A stretch of DNA of 64,000 bases from Streptomyces sp. NBC_00659 (GTDB lineage: Bacteria; Actinomycetota; Actinomycetes; Streptomycetales; Streptomycetaceae), in NCBI RefSeq assembly GCF_036226925.1, contig NZ_CP109031.1, positions 2,480,001 to 2,544,000 on the forward strand, read 5' to 3'. Position numbers and translations under genes: made by a program. Under the pieces are notes generated by a model. The model searched no databases, was not told where the DNA came from, and saw only the letters and a program-made list of their open reading frames with translations. Below are positions 46,017-54,710 of the stretch, in pieces (within the stretch, counting starts at the first letter, position 1; the number at the start of each line of letters is the position of its first letter).

Positions 46017-47190
46017 AGAGGCCGCCGAGGGCGGACACGATCTGCGGCACCACGGGGACGCCGAGGTGCGCGACGACGGTTCCCAGCTGACCGATCTGGC
46101 CGTGAACGTCCGGGCCGACACCCCGCCCGCGTGGCTGCTGGACCGGATCGCCGCGTCGCTGCCGTCCCTCGCGGCCTACCCGGACGGGCGGGCCGCGCGG
46201 GCGGCGGTGGCGGCGCGGCACGGGCTGCCGGAGGAGCGGGTGCTGCTCACGGCGGGCGCGGCCGAGGCCTTCGTGCTGCTCGCGCGCGCCCTGAAGGTGC
46301 GCCGGCCGGTCGTGGTGCATCCGCAGTTCACGGAGCCCGAGGCCGCCCTGCGGGACGCCGGCCACACGGTGGGCCGGGTCCTGCTGCGTGAGGAGGACGG
46401 CTTCCGGCTCGATACGGCCGCCGTCCCCGAGGACGCCGATCTCGTAGTGATCGGCAATCCGACCAATCCGACATCGGTGCTGCACCCGGCCGGGACCATC
46501 GCCGGACTGGCCCGTCCCGGGCGGGTGCTGGTGGTCGACGAGGCGTTCATGGACGCGGTGCCGGGCGAACGCGAGACCCTGGCCGGGCGGACCGATGTCC
46601 CCGGTCTCGTCGTACTGCGCAGTCTCACGAAGACGTGGGGCCTGGCGGGGCTGCGGATCGGCTACGTACTCGCCGGTCCCGAGACGATCGCCCGGCTGGA
46701 GCGCGCCCAGCCGCTGTGGCCGGTGTCCACACCCGCGCTCGCGGCCGCGGAGGCGTGCGTGTCCTCGCAGGCGCTCGCGGAGGCGGCCCACGCGGCACGG
46801 CGGATCGCCAAGGACCGGGACCATCTGGTCGCGGGTCTGCGGGAGTTCGCCTGCACCGACGGGCTGCGGGTGGTGGAGCCAGCGGAGGGCTCCTTCGTCC
46901 TGGTCCGGCTGCCGCGGGCCGCCGGAGTGCGCCGCGTTCTTCGCGGTCTCGGGTTCGCGGTACGGCGCGGGGACACGTTCCCCGGACTCGGGGACGAGTG
47001 GCTGCGCATCGCGGTGCGGGACCGGGCGACGGTCAACCGGTTCCTTCAGGCCCTGGACCGGGCGATGACCGTCGGCGGGGACGGCGGTGGGGGCGGAACG
47101 GGGATCGTTCCGCCCCACCGGCCCCCGTCGCACGGGCCGCCCCCGCCCGGCCCGCGCCCGGAGTCGCCGCGGACCTCCGCCTCGGCCTGA
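46006..47190 (+). CDS. cobC: CobC-type PLP-dependent aminotransferase-fold protein
   Basis: A 394-aa fold-type I PLP protein, in cobalamin clusters associated with L-threonine phosphate decarboxylation to (R)-1-amino-2-propanol phosphate. Seen: PSLAAYPDGRAARAAVAARH, GAAEAF (PLP phosphate area), NPTNPTSVLHP, DEAFMDAVPGE, and catalytic K209 in SLTKTWGLAGLR. ATG 46006 overlaps the His-rich tail of cbiX by 11 bases. The last 40 residues are Gly/Pro-rich. Last gene of the cob block. Histidinol-phosphate aminotransferase is the main alternative. Confidence 0.88.
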   Translation: MPTEEAAEGGHDLRHHGDAEVRDDGSQLTDLAVNVRADTPPAWLLDRIAASLPSLAAYPDGRAARAAVAARHGLPEERVLLTAGAAEAFVLLARALKVRRPVVVHPQFTEPEAALRDAGHTVGRVLLREEDGFRLDTAAVPEDADLVVIGNPTNPTSVLHPAGTIAGLARPGRVLVVDEAFMDAVPGERETLAGRTDVPGLVVLRSLTKTWGLAGLRIGYVLAGPETIARLERAQPLWPVSTPALAAAEACVSSQALAEAAHAARRIAKDRDHLVAGLREFACTDGLRVVEPAEGSFVLVRLPRAAGVRRVLRGLGFAVRRGDTFPGLGDEWLRIAVRDRATVNRFLQALDRAMTVGGDGGGGGTGIVPPHRPPSHGPPPPGPRPESPRTSASA

Positions 47191-47291
47191 CCGGCTCGTT
47201 CCTCGGGCCCCGGACGTGCTGCGCCCGTTCGGCCGCTCCGGCGCTTGGGGAGCAAGGGTTCAGGCGCCCGCCGGGGCGAGGCCACCGTCAG

Positions 47292-47318
47292 TCGGTCCCA
47301 TCGGTCCCATCGGTCCCA
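47292..47318. repeat. 9-bp tandem repeat TCGGTCCCA, three units
   Basis: TCGGTCCCA repeats perfectly three times (a fourth begins as TCGGTG) in the 280-bp gap (47191-47470) after cobC. No gene seen in that gap. Confidence 0.7.
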
Positions 47319-47470
47319 TCGGTGCCGGGGCAGGGCCACCCTCGCCCCGGGCCGTGGCGCCCGTCGGCCGCAGCACACCCGGTACGGCGGCCTTCGCCCC
47401 CGAGCCGCACCCGAGCCGCACCAGGGGCGAGCCGACCGTCAGCCCCCGCGGCATCGGGGCACATCGGCCG

Positions 47471-48412
47471 TCAGCTGCGGCGGCGACGGGAGACGGCGAC
47501 CGCTCCGCTGCCCGCGGCGAGCAGCGCCACCGCGCCGCCGGCCAGGTACGGCGTCATCGAACTGCCACCGGTCTCGGCGAGTCCGCCCTCCTCGCGAGCG
47601 CCCTGCGGGCTCGGCTCGGCCGCCGGCTCGGCTGTCGGCTCGGCGGACGCCGAGGGCTTGGCCGGCGCGGCCTCCCGAGCGGGCGCGGCCGGTGACTCGC
47701 AGGTGGCCTTCGCCAGGGTCACCGTGCCCTCGACCTCGGCCACGTTCAGCTTCAACGGGTTGACGGACACGTTCAGTTCGAGCGCCGACGCGGCGGCCGT
47801 ACGCGAGGTGGTCCCGGTCTTGGAGAGGTCGAGCCGCACCTCACCGACCCCCGGCACCTTCACGTGCGTCGGGCCGCCCGTCGTCAGGGTGACCTTCTTG
47901 CCGAGAACCTTGACCGATCCCAGCAGGTTGGCGGTGGCGACGGGCTTCTTCCCGGCCTCGCAGGTCGCCTTCGAGGTCACGTCCTGGACCTCGATGAGCG
48001 ACAGCAGCGGCAGCCCGGGGACATGGACGGCGGCGTGCGCGAGGCGGGTGGAGCCCTCGGCCTTCTCCGCGGAGACGGTGGCCTCGGCGGTGGCGACGTC
48101 CGCGCGCAGCACGCTGAACGGACGTCCGTGGTCGACGCCGTCCAACTCCGCGGTGAGCGCGGTCTTCTCGGCACTCCGCGGTGCCTGCACCTCGTTCAGG
48201 GAGACCTCGAGCGGGACGTTCACGGTCTTGTTGAGGAGGGACACGTCGAGTCCGGTGCGGAGCACGACGGCGCTCGCGCGGCCGTGGCCGTGGCCGTCAC
48301 TCGCGTGCGCGGAGCCCGCGCCGGCCAGCGCGGCGGGACCCGCGGCGAGGACGGTGGCGGCCGCGGTGACCGCGAAACGGCGTGCGGGCATGCGGTGGTT
48401 GATGCTGTTCAA
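47471..48412 (-). CDS. LAETG-anchored surface protein (SCO1860 type)
   Basis: A 313-aa secreted protein. Signal peptide 1-37 (cut after AGSAHA), two roughly similar beta-rich halves (about 40-135 and 140-235) containing two conserved Cys (ATCEAGKK and ATCESPAA), a Pro/Ala/Glu linker, then sorting signal LAETG (278-282), a hydrophobic helix and RRRRS. Class E sortase would link it to the cell wall. TTG 48412 is chosen because GGGGGG lies about 9 bases upstream; the alternative ATG 48391 has no SD. Homologues are known to me only as a surface family; function unknown. Confidence 0.88.
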   Translation of the reverse strand: MNSINHRMPARRFAVTAAATVLAAGPAALAGAGSAHASDGHGHGRASAVVLRTGLDVSLLNKTVNVPLEVSLNEVQAPRSAEKTALTAELDGVDHGRPFSVLRADVATAEATVSAEKAEGSTRLAHAAVHVPGLPLLSLIEVQDVTSKATCEAGKKPVATANLLGSVKVLGKKVTLTTGGPTHVKVPGVGEVRLDLSKTGTTSRTAAASALELNVSVNPLKLNVAEVEGTVTLAKATCESPAAPAREAAPAKPSASAEPTAEPAAEPSPQGAREEGGLAETGGSSMTPYLAGGAVALLAAGSGAVAVSRRRRS

Positions 48413-48689
48413 GGGTGGGACCCCCCTAGGAGAAAGCCTGGGACCCGGAAAGAATTACGCACTGAGAGTGAACAGTCAGGCACCTGAAGTGAGTTCACTC
48501 CATCGTGGGCTCTCCGCACGCGCCTTCGAATCCTTGGGCACGGTTGTTCTCCCCTGTCACTCGCTCACCCCATGAGGACGAACGCGCTGGTTGACGCCGC
48601 GGCTGGTGCGCGGTCGGCACGCCGGAGCGCCCGATGGTGCTCAACGAGCACGGCGCCCCGGCCGTCACGCTCCGTCAACCACGCCCGCC

Positions 48690-49781
48690 TCAGCCGACGA
48701 TCCGCCCGTTCAGGACCACCCGTCGCGGATCCGCCAGGACCCGTACGTCGTCGCGCGGGTCCCCTGCGTAGACCACGAGGTCCGCCGGCGCCCCCTCGTC
48801 GAGACCGGGCCGCCCGAGCCAGCGCCGGGCGCCCCAGGCGGTGGCCGAGAGCGCCTCGACGGGCGGGATGCCGGCGGTGACGAGCTCGGCGACCTCGGCG
48901 GCGACGAGGCCGTGCGCGAGGGAGCCGCCCGCGTCGGTGCCCACGTAGACGGGGATTCCGGCGTCGTACGCGGCCCGCACGGTGTCGTAGCGACGCTCGT
49001 GGAGGCGTCGCATGTGCGCGGACCACTGGGGATACCTGGCCTCGCCGCCGTCCGCGAGCCGCGGGAAGGTGGCGATGTTCACGAGGGTCGGGACGATGGC
49101 GACACCGCGCTCGGCGAAGAGCGGGACGGTGTCCTCGGTGAGGCCGGTGGCGTGCTCGATGCAGTCGATGCCCGCCTCGACCAGGTCGCGGAGCGAATCC
49201 TCGGCGAAGCAGTGCGCGGTGACCCGGGCGCCGAGCCGGTGCGCCTCGGCGATCGCCGCCTCGACGGCCTCGCGGGGCCAGCAGTCGCTCAGGTCGCCGG
49301 TGCCGCGGTCGATCCAGTCCCCGACGAGCTTGACCCAGCCGTCGCCGCGCCGGGCCTCCTGGGCCACGTACGCGACGAGGTCCTCGGGTTCGATCTCGTG
49401 GGCGTAGTTGCGGATGTAACGGCGGGTGCGGGCGATGTGCCGGCCCGCGCGGATGATCTTCGGGAGGTCGTCGCGGTCGTCGGTCCAGCGGGTGTCGGAG
49501 GGCGAGCCGGCGTCCCGGATCAGGAGGGTGCCGGCGTCGCGGTCGGTCAGCGCCTGCTTCTCGGAGACGTCCGCGGGGACCGGCCCGTGGGCGTCGAGCC
49601 CGACGTGGCAGTGCGCGTCGACCAGGCCGGGCAGCGCCCAGCCCTCGACGGTGCGGACGTCACGGGCGCCGCCGGGGCGCTCGTACGAGATCCGGCCGCC
49701 GACGACCCACAGCTCGTCGCGGACGTCGTCGGGCCCGACGAGGACCCGCCCCTTCACGTGCAGTACCGGGTGATCGCTCAT
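48690..49781 (-). CDS. Amidohydrolase family protein (imidazolonepropionase/prolidase-like)
   Basis: A 363-aa cyclic amidohydrolase. Binuclear-metal motif DAHCHVGLDAHG (residues about 57-68, HxH), Lys in GWVKLVGD, His in VTAHCFAED and IEHATGL, and the last Asp in GTDAGGSL. The C-terminal EGAPADLVVYAGDPRDD is the usual end. Members hydrolyse dipeptides or amide rings (for example Xaa-Pro). ATG 49781 gives MSDHPVLHVKG. It neighbours a polar amino-acid transporter, consistent with use of an imported peptide or amino-acid derivative. Confidence 0.9.
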   Translation of the reverse strand: MSDHPVLHVKGRVLVGPDDVRDELWVVGGRISYERPGGARDVRTVEGWALPGLVDAHCHVGLDAHGPVPADVSEKQALTDRDAGTLLIRDAGSPSDTRWTDDRDDLPKIIRAGRHIARTRRYIRNYAHEIEPEDLVAYVAQEARRGDGWVKLVGDWIDRGTGDLSDCWPREAVEAAIAEAHRLGARVTAHCFAEDSLRDLVEAGIDCIEHATGLTEDTVPLFAERGVAIVPTLVNIATFPRLADGGEARYPQWSAHMRRLHERRYDTVRAAYDAGIPVYVGTDAGGSLAHGLVAAEVAELVTAGIPPVEALSATAWGARRWLGRPGLDEGAPADLVVYAGDPRDDVRVLADPRRVVLNGRIVG

Positions 49782-49915
49782 GTCACGCACCTTAGTGAGG
49801 CAGCCCGCTCTCCCCGCTCCCCCGGTCCGCTCTCAACCGGCCTCACCCGGCCGCCACCCGCCAAGTCCCGCCAGGTCCCGCCCGCCGGTCCTGCTCCGGT
49901 CCCGCCCGGCCGGTC

Positions 49916-50704
49916 CTACTCCGGGTCCGCGGTGTCCGGTGTCTCCTCCTCGACGTCCGCCATCGCCGGGTCGAGCAGCCGGGACAGGAAGTGCCGTGTC
50001 CGCTCGTGGGCCGGATTGCCGATGACCTGCGCCGGGACACCGTCCTCGACGATCACACCGCCGTCCATGAAGACGACCCGGTCGGCGACCTCGCGCGCGA
50101 AGGTCATCTCGTGGGTGACGACCATCATCGTCATGCCCTCGTCGGCGAGCATCCGCATGACGGCGAGGACGTCACCGACGAGTTCGGGGTCGAGCGCCGA
50201 GGTCGGCTCGTCGAAGAGCATCACGTCGGGGCCCATGGCGAGCGCGCGGGCGATCGCGACGCGCTGCTGCTGGCCGCCGGAGAGCGAGGCCGGATAGGCG
50301 TCCGCCTTCTCCGCGAGGCCCACCCGGGCGAGGTTCTCGGCGGCGGTCCGGGCGGCCTCGTCCTTGCTCCGCCTCAGCACCCGGCGCTGCGGCAGCGTGA
50401 GGTTCGCGGTCACCGACAGATGGGGGAAGAGGTTGAACTGCTGGAAGACCATGCCGATACGGCGGCGTACGGCGTCGATGTCGACGTCGGGGTCCGTGAC
50501 CTCCGTGCCGCCCACGAACACCTGGCCCTTGGTGGGTTCCTCCAGAAGGTTCACACAGCGCAGCAGGGTCGACTTGCCGGAGCCGGAGGGGCCGATGACA
50601 CAGACGACCTCGCCCCGGGCGACCTCCAGGTCGATGCCGCGCAGGACCTCGTTGTCGCCGAAGGACTTGTGCAGGTCCTTCACCTGGATCTCGGGTGTGC
50701 TCAC
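49916..50704 (-). CDS. Polar amino-acid ABC transporter, ATP-binding protein
   Basis: A 262-aa ABC ATPase. Walker [10 protein letters not shown] (about 37-45), Q-loop [12 protein letters not shown], signature [16 protein letters not shown], Walker [16 protein letters not shown]-loop VVTHEM. This set is typical of GlnQ/ArtP-like importers. The C-terminal 25 residues are acidic. GTG 50704 overlaps the permease stop (GTGA). It drives the permease 50701-51534. Confidence 0.93.
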   Translation of the reverse strand: MSTPEIQVKDLHKSFGDNEVLRGIDLEVARGEVVCVIGPSGSGKSTLLRCVNLLEEPTKGQVFVGGTEVTDPDVDIDAVRRRIGMVFQQFNLFPHLSVTANLTLPQRRVLRRSKDEAARTAAENLARVGLAEKADAYPASLSGGQQQRVAIARALAMGPDVMLFDEPTSALDPELVGDVLAVMRMLADEGMTMMVVTHEMTFAREVADRVVFMDGGVIVEDGVPAQVIGNPAHERTRHFLSRLLDPAMADVEEETPDTADPE

Positions 50705-51534
50705 TTGGACACCTCCCCCGACTTCGCTTCGAGACGCCGTACGACGAAGCCGAGCGGGATCGTGACGAGCAGGTAGCACAGGCCCGCGACCAGGATCGGC
50801 GTGGAGTTGGCGGTCGTGCTGGCCAGGTCGCGGCCGTACTTGGACAGTTCGCGCTCCTCCAGGGTGACACCGAGGAACAGCACCAGCGAGGAGTCCTTGA
50901 AGAGGGTCACGAGTTCGTTGGTGAGCGGCGGGAGGATGATCCGGAACGCCTGCGGGACGATGATCGAGACCATGGCCCGCGCGTGCGAGAAGCCCAGCGA
51001 ACGGGCCGCCTCCATCTGCCCCTTGGGCACGGCCTGGATGCCCGCGCGGAAGGTCTCGGCCATGTACGCGGCCCCCACCAGACCGAGCGCGATGGCGACC
51101 TTTCCGTACGTTCCGCCCGGGATCTCCGTACCGGGGAACGCGAGCGGCACCGCGACGCCCACGAAGATGAAGATCACCAGGGCGGGCAGCCCGCGGAACA
51201 CTTCGATGTAGATTCCGGCGAACCAGCGGTAGGGGCCCACCGAGGACAGGCGCATCAGGGCGATGACGATGCCCAGCACGAGACCGACGACGAAGCCGAA
51301 CGTCGTGTAGAGGACGGTGTTCTTCAGTGCCAGCGTGATGACTTCCGGGAACATCTGCTTGACCAGGTCCCACTGGAAGAACTGGTTCTGCAGACGGCCC
51401 CAGTCCGCCGTGACCGCGAAGGCGATCACGACGGCGGCGAAGACGACGTACTGCGCGCCGCGCGAGAGCGAGCGCTTCCGGCGCCGGCTCAGGCCGGACC
51501 TGCGGGGCTGGACGGGTGCACCGGCATCACTCAT
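50701..51534 (-). CDS. Polar amino-acid ABC transporter, permease
   Basis: A 277-aa permease of the HisM/GlnP group. Five to six helices; the EAA-loop is [23 protein letters not shown] (about 170-192 of the protein) which contacts the ATPase. Basic N-terminus [18 protein letters not shown] 51534 overlaps the binding-protein stop as ATGA; the stop overlaps the ATPase start. It probably works as a homodimer, since no second permease is present. Confidence 0.92.
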   Translation of the reverse strand: MSDAGAPVQPRRSGLSRRRKRSLSRGAQYVVFAAVVIAFAVTADWGRLQNQFFQWDLVKQMFPEVITLALKNTVLYTTFGFVVGLVLGIVIALMRLSSVGPYRWFAGIYIEVFRGLPALVIFIFVGVAVPLAFPGTEIPGGTYGKVAIALGLVGAAYMAETFRAGIQAVPKGQMEAARSLGFSHARAMVSIIVPQAFRIILPPLTNELVTLFKDSSLVLFLGVTLEERELSKYGRDLASTTANSTPILVAGLCYLLVTIPLGFVVRRLEAKSGEVSK

Positions 51535-52376
51535 GAGGCGGACGGGGAGGCCGCGGCCGCGTCGTACGGGCCGATCCACTTCTCGTAGAGCTTCTTGTAG
51601 GTGCCGTCGTCCTTCGCGTCCGCGAGGGCCTTGTTGATGGCGGCGACGAGCTTGGTGTTGCCCTTCTTCACCGTGAAGCCGTACTGCTCACCGGTGTTGA
51701 TGTTGTCGGCCACCTCGAAGGCGTCGGCGTTCGCCTTGTCCTTGAGCCAGCCCTGGACGACCGGGTAGTCGATGACGACGGCCTGTACCTGACCGCTGCG
51801 CAGTCCGCTGAGGACCGCGTCGGAGGACTCGAAGGAGACCGGGTCGAAGCCCTGCTGCTTCGCGTAGTCCTCGCCGGTGGTCTGCGCCTGGGCGCCGAGC
51901 TTCTTGCCCTTGGCCTTGACGTCGGCGAGGGAGGTGATCCCGCTGTTCTTGTCGACCAGGACGGCCTGGGTGGCGTCGAAGTACGGGTTGGAGAAGTCGA
52001 CGTTCTTCTTGCGCTCCTCGGTGATCGTCATACCGGCGGCGGCGAGGTCGCACTGGTCGGAGTTGAGGAACGCGCCCGTCTTGAAGTTCTCGAAGGGCGT
52101 GTCGACGATGGCCTGCTTCACGCCCAGGTCGTCGGCGACGAGGTCGATCAGCGACACGTCGAAGCCCTGCACCTTGCCGTCGATCTCCGACTGGAAGGGC
52201 GGGTACGGCAGATGGGTGCAGGTGGTGAGCTGACCGCTCTTGACCAGCGGGACCCCGCTCGCGGTCGTGGTCTTGCCGCCTCCGCTGTCCGAGGAGCAGC
52301 CGGCCACGAGCAGCAGCCCGGCCGTGGCGGTGGTGGCGGCCAGAACACGGGTCCGGCGTCCGGGGACCGAGTACAC
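51531..52376 (-). CDS. Polar amino-acid ABC transporter, substrate-binding lipoprotein
   Basis: A 281-aa periplasmic-type binding protein anchored by a lipid: lipobox LLLVAGC with C27, then a Ser/Gly/Thr linker. SBP_bac_3 family features: CTHLPYPPFQSE, GFDVSLIDLVADDLG, CDLAAAGMTITEER. No ligand can be named safely. GTG 52376 has GGAGG 6 bases upstream. First gene of the three-gene importer, in order binding protein, permease, ATPase, all overlapping by 4 bases. Confidence 0.92.
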   Translation of the reverse strand: MYSVPGRRTRVLAATTATAGLLLVAGCSSDSGGGKTTTASGVPLVKSGQLTTCTHLPYPPFQSEIDGKVQGFDVSLIDLVADDLGVKQAIVDTPFENFKTGAFLNSDQCDLAAAGMTITEERKKNVDFSNPYFDATQAVLVDKNSGITSLADVKAKGKKLGAQAQTTGEDYAKQQGFDPVSFESSDAVLSGLRSGQVQAVVIDYPVVQGWLKDKANADAFEVADNINTGEQYGFTVKKGNTKLVAAINKALADAKDDGTYKKLYEKWIGPYDAAAASPSAS

Positions 52377-52552
52377 GGGGACCTCCAGTGGGGGGAAAAG
52401 AGGGTTCTGATTATAAGGAAAGGTTTGGGTCGCTCAAATCAATCCGATGGCCGCTGGGCCGTCTGGCCTCAGAATTCGCCGGTCCGGGTACGCGGGGGCC
52501 GCCGGTTACGCTCTGATCGTCGACCCCACCCGTGAGCGAAGAGAGCACCGCC

Positions 52553-53653
52553 GTGACCCACCCCTTCCTTGACCTGGCGCCGCTGAGCGCCGCCCGCTTC
52601 GCGTCGATCGAGGACCGTGTGGCCCGGCTGCTCGGCACCGCGCAGGACGTCGTGATCATGCAGGGCGAGGCGCTGCTCCCCCTGGAAGGAGCCATCCGGG
52701 GCACCGCCGGTCCGGGCACCACCGCGCTGAACGTCATCACCGGCCCCTACGGCCAGACGTTCGGGAACTGGCTGCGGGACTGCGGGGCCACCGTGATCGA
52801 TCTGGCCGTGCCGTTCCACACCGCGGTCACCGCCGGACAGATCCGCGAGGCCTTCGCCGAGCACCCGTCGATCGACTTCGTGTCGCTCGTGCACGCCGAG
52901 GCCGCGACCGGGAACACCAACCCGGTGGCGGAGATCGGCGAGGTCGTACGCGAGCACGGCGCCCTCTTCTATCTGGACGCCGTCGCGTCGATCGGCGCCG
53001 AGCCGGTGCTGCCGGACGCCTGGGGCGTGGACCTGTGCGTGATCGGGGCACAGAAGGCGATGGGCGGTCCCGCCGGGGTGTCGGCGGTGTCGGTGAGCGA
53101 GCGGGCGTGGGCGCGGATGGCCGCGAACCCCGCCGCGCCGCGCCGTTCCTACCTCTCCCTGCTGGACTGGAAGGAGCGGTGGGTCGACGGCGGCCGTACG
53201 GCGCTGCTCCATGCGCCGGCCCAGCTGGAGATGCTGGCACTCGAGGCCTGTGTCGAGCGGATCGAGGTCGAGGGCCTCGACGCGGTGATGGCCCGTCACG
53301 CCTCGGCCGCCGCGGCCACCCGGGCGGGAACGGTGGCCCTCGGCGGCGGCCTGGCCCCGTACGTGGACGCCGCCCGTGACGCGGCACCCGTCGCCACCAC
53401 CCTGCGCGTGCCCGAGGACGTCGACGCGTCCGCGGTGGTCGCGAAGGCACTGGCCGCGGATCCCGCGCTGCCGCTCGCCGCGGGCGGCGGCGCGCTCGCG
53501 CAGTCGATGATCCGCGTGAACCACTACGGCCCCGACGCCACAAGGAACGCCGTCCAGGCCGGCCTCGCGGGGCTCGGCGCGGCACTGGCGGAGTCCGGCT
53601 TCCCGGTGGACCTGGAGGGAGCGCGCCGGGCCGTGGCCCTGGCCTGGGGCTGA
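52553..53653 (+). CDS. Class V PLP aminotransferase (alanine-glyoxylate type)
   Basis: A 366-aa fold-type I enzyme. PLP lysine K168 in IGAQKAMGGPAG; the D-x-V-x-S-like LDAVASIGAEP precedes it; MIRVNHYGPDATRNAV near the C-terminus. Relatives transfer an amino group between alanine/serine and glyoxylate. GTG 52553 (VTHPFLDLAPLS) is chosen, with GAGAG 9 bases before; GTG 52532 would add seven residues without an SD. It stands next to the transporter (divergent) and upstream of the ect region. Confidence 0.85.
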   Translation: MTHPFLDLAPLSAARFASIEDRVARLLGTAQDVVIMQGEALLPLEGAIRGTAGPGTTALNVITGPYGQTFGNWLRDCGATVIDLAVPFHTAVTAGQIREAFAEHPSIDFVSLVHAEAATGNTNPVAEIGEVVREHGALFYLDAVASIGAEPVLPDAWGVDLCVIGAQKAMGGPAGVSAVSVSERAWARMAANPAAPRRSYLSLLDWKERWVDGGRTALLHAPAQLEMLALEACVERIEVEGLDAVMARHASAAAATRAGTVALGGGLAPYVDAARDAAPVATTLRVPEDVDASAVVAKALAADPALPLAAGGGALAQSMIRVNHYGPDATRNAVQAGLAGLGAALAESGFPVDLEGARRAVALAWG

Positions 53654-53680
53654 TCCGGAGAGGACCGGCGGGGGCGTCCG

Positions 53681-53746
53681 CGCGTCCGCCGGGCCACCGG
53701 ACGGGAGCGTGTGCGCCTCCGCCGGGTCACCGGACGGGAACGCGTG
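53681..53746. repeat. 33-bp tandem repeat, two units
   Basis: Units 53681-53713 and 53714-53746 agree at 29 of 33 bases (shared core CGCNTCCGCCGGGNCACCGG). Directly after the aminotransferase gene. Confidence 0.7.
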
Positions 53747-53818
53747 CGCGTCGCACCCGCGATGGCGCGGGAATTCCAAATCCACTCCCCCGTTCATCCT
53801 GCCGTCAATTCGGACCCG

Positions 53819-53842
53819 AATTCCTTCGGTAATTCCTTCGGT
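53819..53842. repeat. 12-bp perfect tandem repeat AATTCCTTCGGT x2
   Basis: AATTCCTTCGGT at 53819-53830 and 53831-53842, 276-299 bases before ectA, in the AT-rich part. A GAATTC lies nearby at 53771. Could be a tandem regulator site; unproven. Confidence 0.6.
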
Positions 53843-54103
53843 GCAGCTTCCCGCATTCTCCTGCCCGTTCTCTCCTCGCCTAAACGCAAAGATTTTGCGA
53901 ACACGAGGAGGTGGGATTCGGGGAGGTCTCCTGCACATTTCATTCCTGTGACGCACTCCACAATGCGTCCGTTTTCTGTGGTATTTTCTGGGCGAAGCAA
54001 CCCATAAAGTCACTCTCTTCGGTGATCTTTCACGGGCGCGTGATAACACATGACCGCGTCGCGCGTAACCCCGTCCGACGATGCAATCCGAACTTTCCGT
54101 CGG

Positions 54104-54109
54104 TAAATT
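54104..54109 (+). promoter_or_regulatory. ectA: -10-like TAAATT just before ectA
   Basis: TAAATT ends 8 bases before the ectA ATG, placing +1 at or next to the A of the start codon, so the message would be leaderless. No SD precedes ectA, in agreement. A -35 element is not clear (around 54081). Confidence 0.4.
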
Positions 54110-54117
54110 CAACCCGC

Positions 54118-54657
54118 ATGACCGTCGCCCAAGCAGACCTGTCAGCGGAATTCCTGGAAATGCCGGAAGGCCTTCGGATCGACCGTCCGGAGGTGGCCGA
54201 CGGGGCCGCCCTCTGGCGTATCGCCAAGGACTCCCGGACCCTCGACCTGAACTCCTCCTACAGCTACCTGCTGTGGTGCCGTGACTTCGCCGGCACCTCG
54301 GCGGTGGCGCGCGACGCCGAGGGGCGTCCCGTCGGTTTCGTCACCGCATACGTGCGCCCCGAGCGCCCCGAGACCCTCCTCGTGTGGCAGGTGGCCGTCG
54401 ACGCGGCGCACCGCGGCCGCGGGCTGGCCGCGCGGCTGCTCGACGGGCTGACCGCGCGGGTGGCCGCCGAACGCGGGCTGTCCGTCCTCGAGACCACCAT
54501 CACGCCGGGCAACACCGCCTCCGAGCGCCTGTTCACCTCGTACGCGAGGCGTCGTGGCGCGGCCGTCGAGCGCGAGGTGCTGTTCGAGACGGGCCAGTTC
54601 CCCGACGGGCCGCACGACCCCGAAGTGCTGTACCGCATCGGCCCGTTCTCCGTCTGA
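54118..54657 (+). CDS. ectA: L-2,4-diaminobutyrate acetyltransferase
   Basis: A 179-aa GNAT acetyltransferase making N-gamma-acetyl-diaminobutyrate, the second step of ectoine synthesis. Motif A for acetyl-CoA is VAVDAAHRGRGLAARLLDGL (about 92-111); other family marks are NSSYSYLLWCRDFAGTSAVA (about 45-64) and TTITPGNTASERLF. ATG 54118 has no SD and follows a -10-like element by 8 bases. The gene is followed by ectB after 53 bases; all four ect genes run in order. Confidence 0.96.
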   Translation: MTVAQADLSAEFLEMPEGLRIDRPEVADGAALWRIAKDSRTLDLNSSYSYLLWCRDFAGTSAVARDAEGRPVGFVTAYVRPERPETLLVWQVAVDAAHRGRGLAARLLDGLTARVAAERGLSVLETTITPGNTASERLFTSYARRRGAAVEREVLFETGQFPDGPHDPEVLYRIGPFSV

Positions 54658-54710
54658 ACCCCCTCCTTCCTCCCCTCCCCCCACACCCACGCTTCGAGGA
54701 GCGAATCGCC

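Larger units (their letters stand above)
53654..54117. other. 464-bp upstream region of ectABCD
   Basis: No gene seen. It starts GC-rich with a 33-bp tandem repeat (53681-53746) and becomes distinctly AT-rich from about 53765, unlike most of the window. It holds the 12-bp tandem repeat at 53819-53842 and a TAAATT element just before ectA. Several control elements are likely here, as ectoine synthesis responds to salt and heat in streptomycetes. Confidence 0.6.

Noticed and set aside
47292..47318. Possible CRISPR-like or phase-variable array
   Set aside because: Only three 9-bp units, no spacers and no cas genes; simple tandem repeat.
48567..48689. Possible small gene after the amidohydrolase (ATG 48632 on plus strand, MVLNEHGAPAVTL)
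   Set aside because: Short run of good codon bias but no SD, no stop context or family; it runs antisense into the amidohydrolase.
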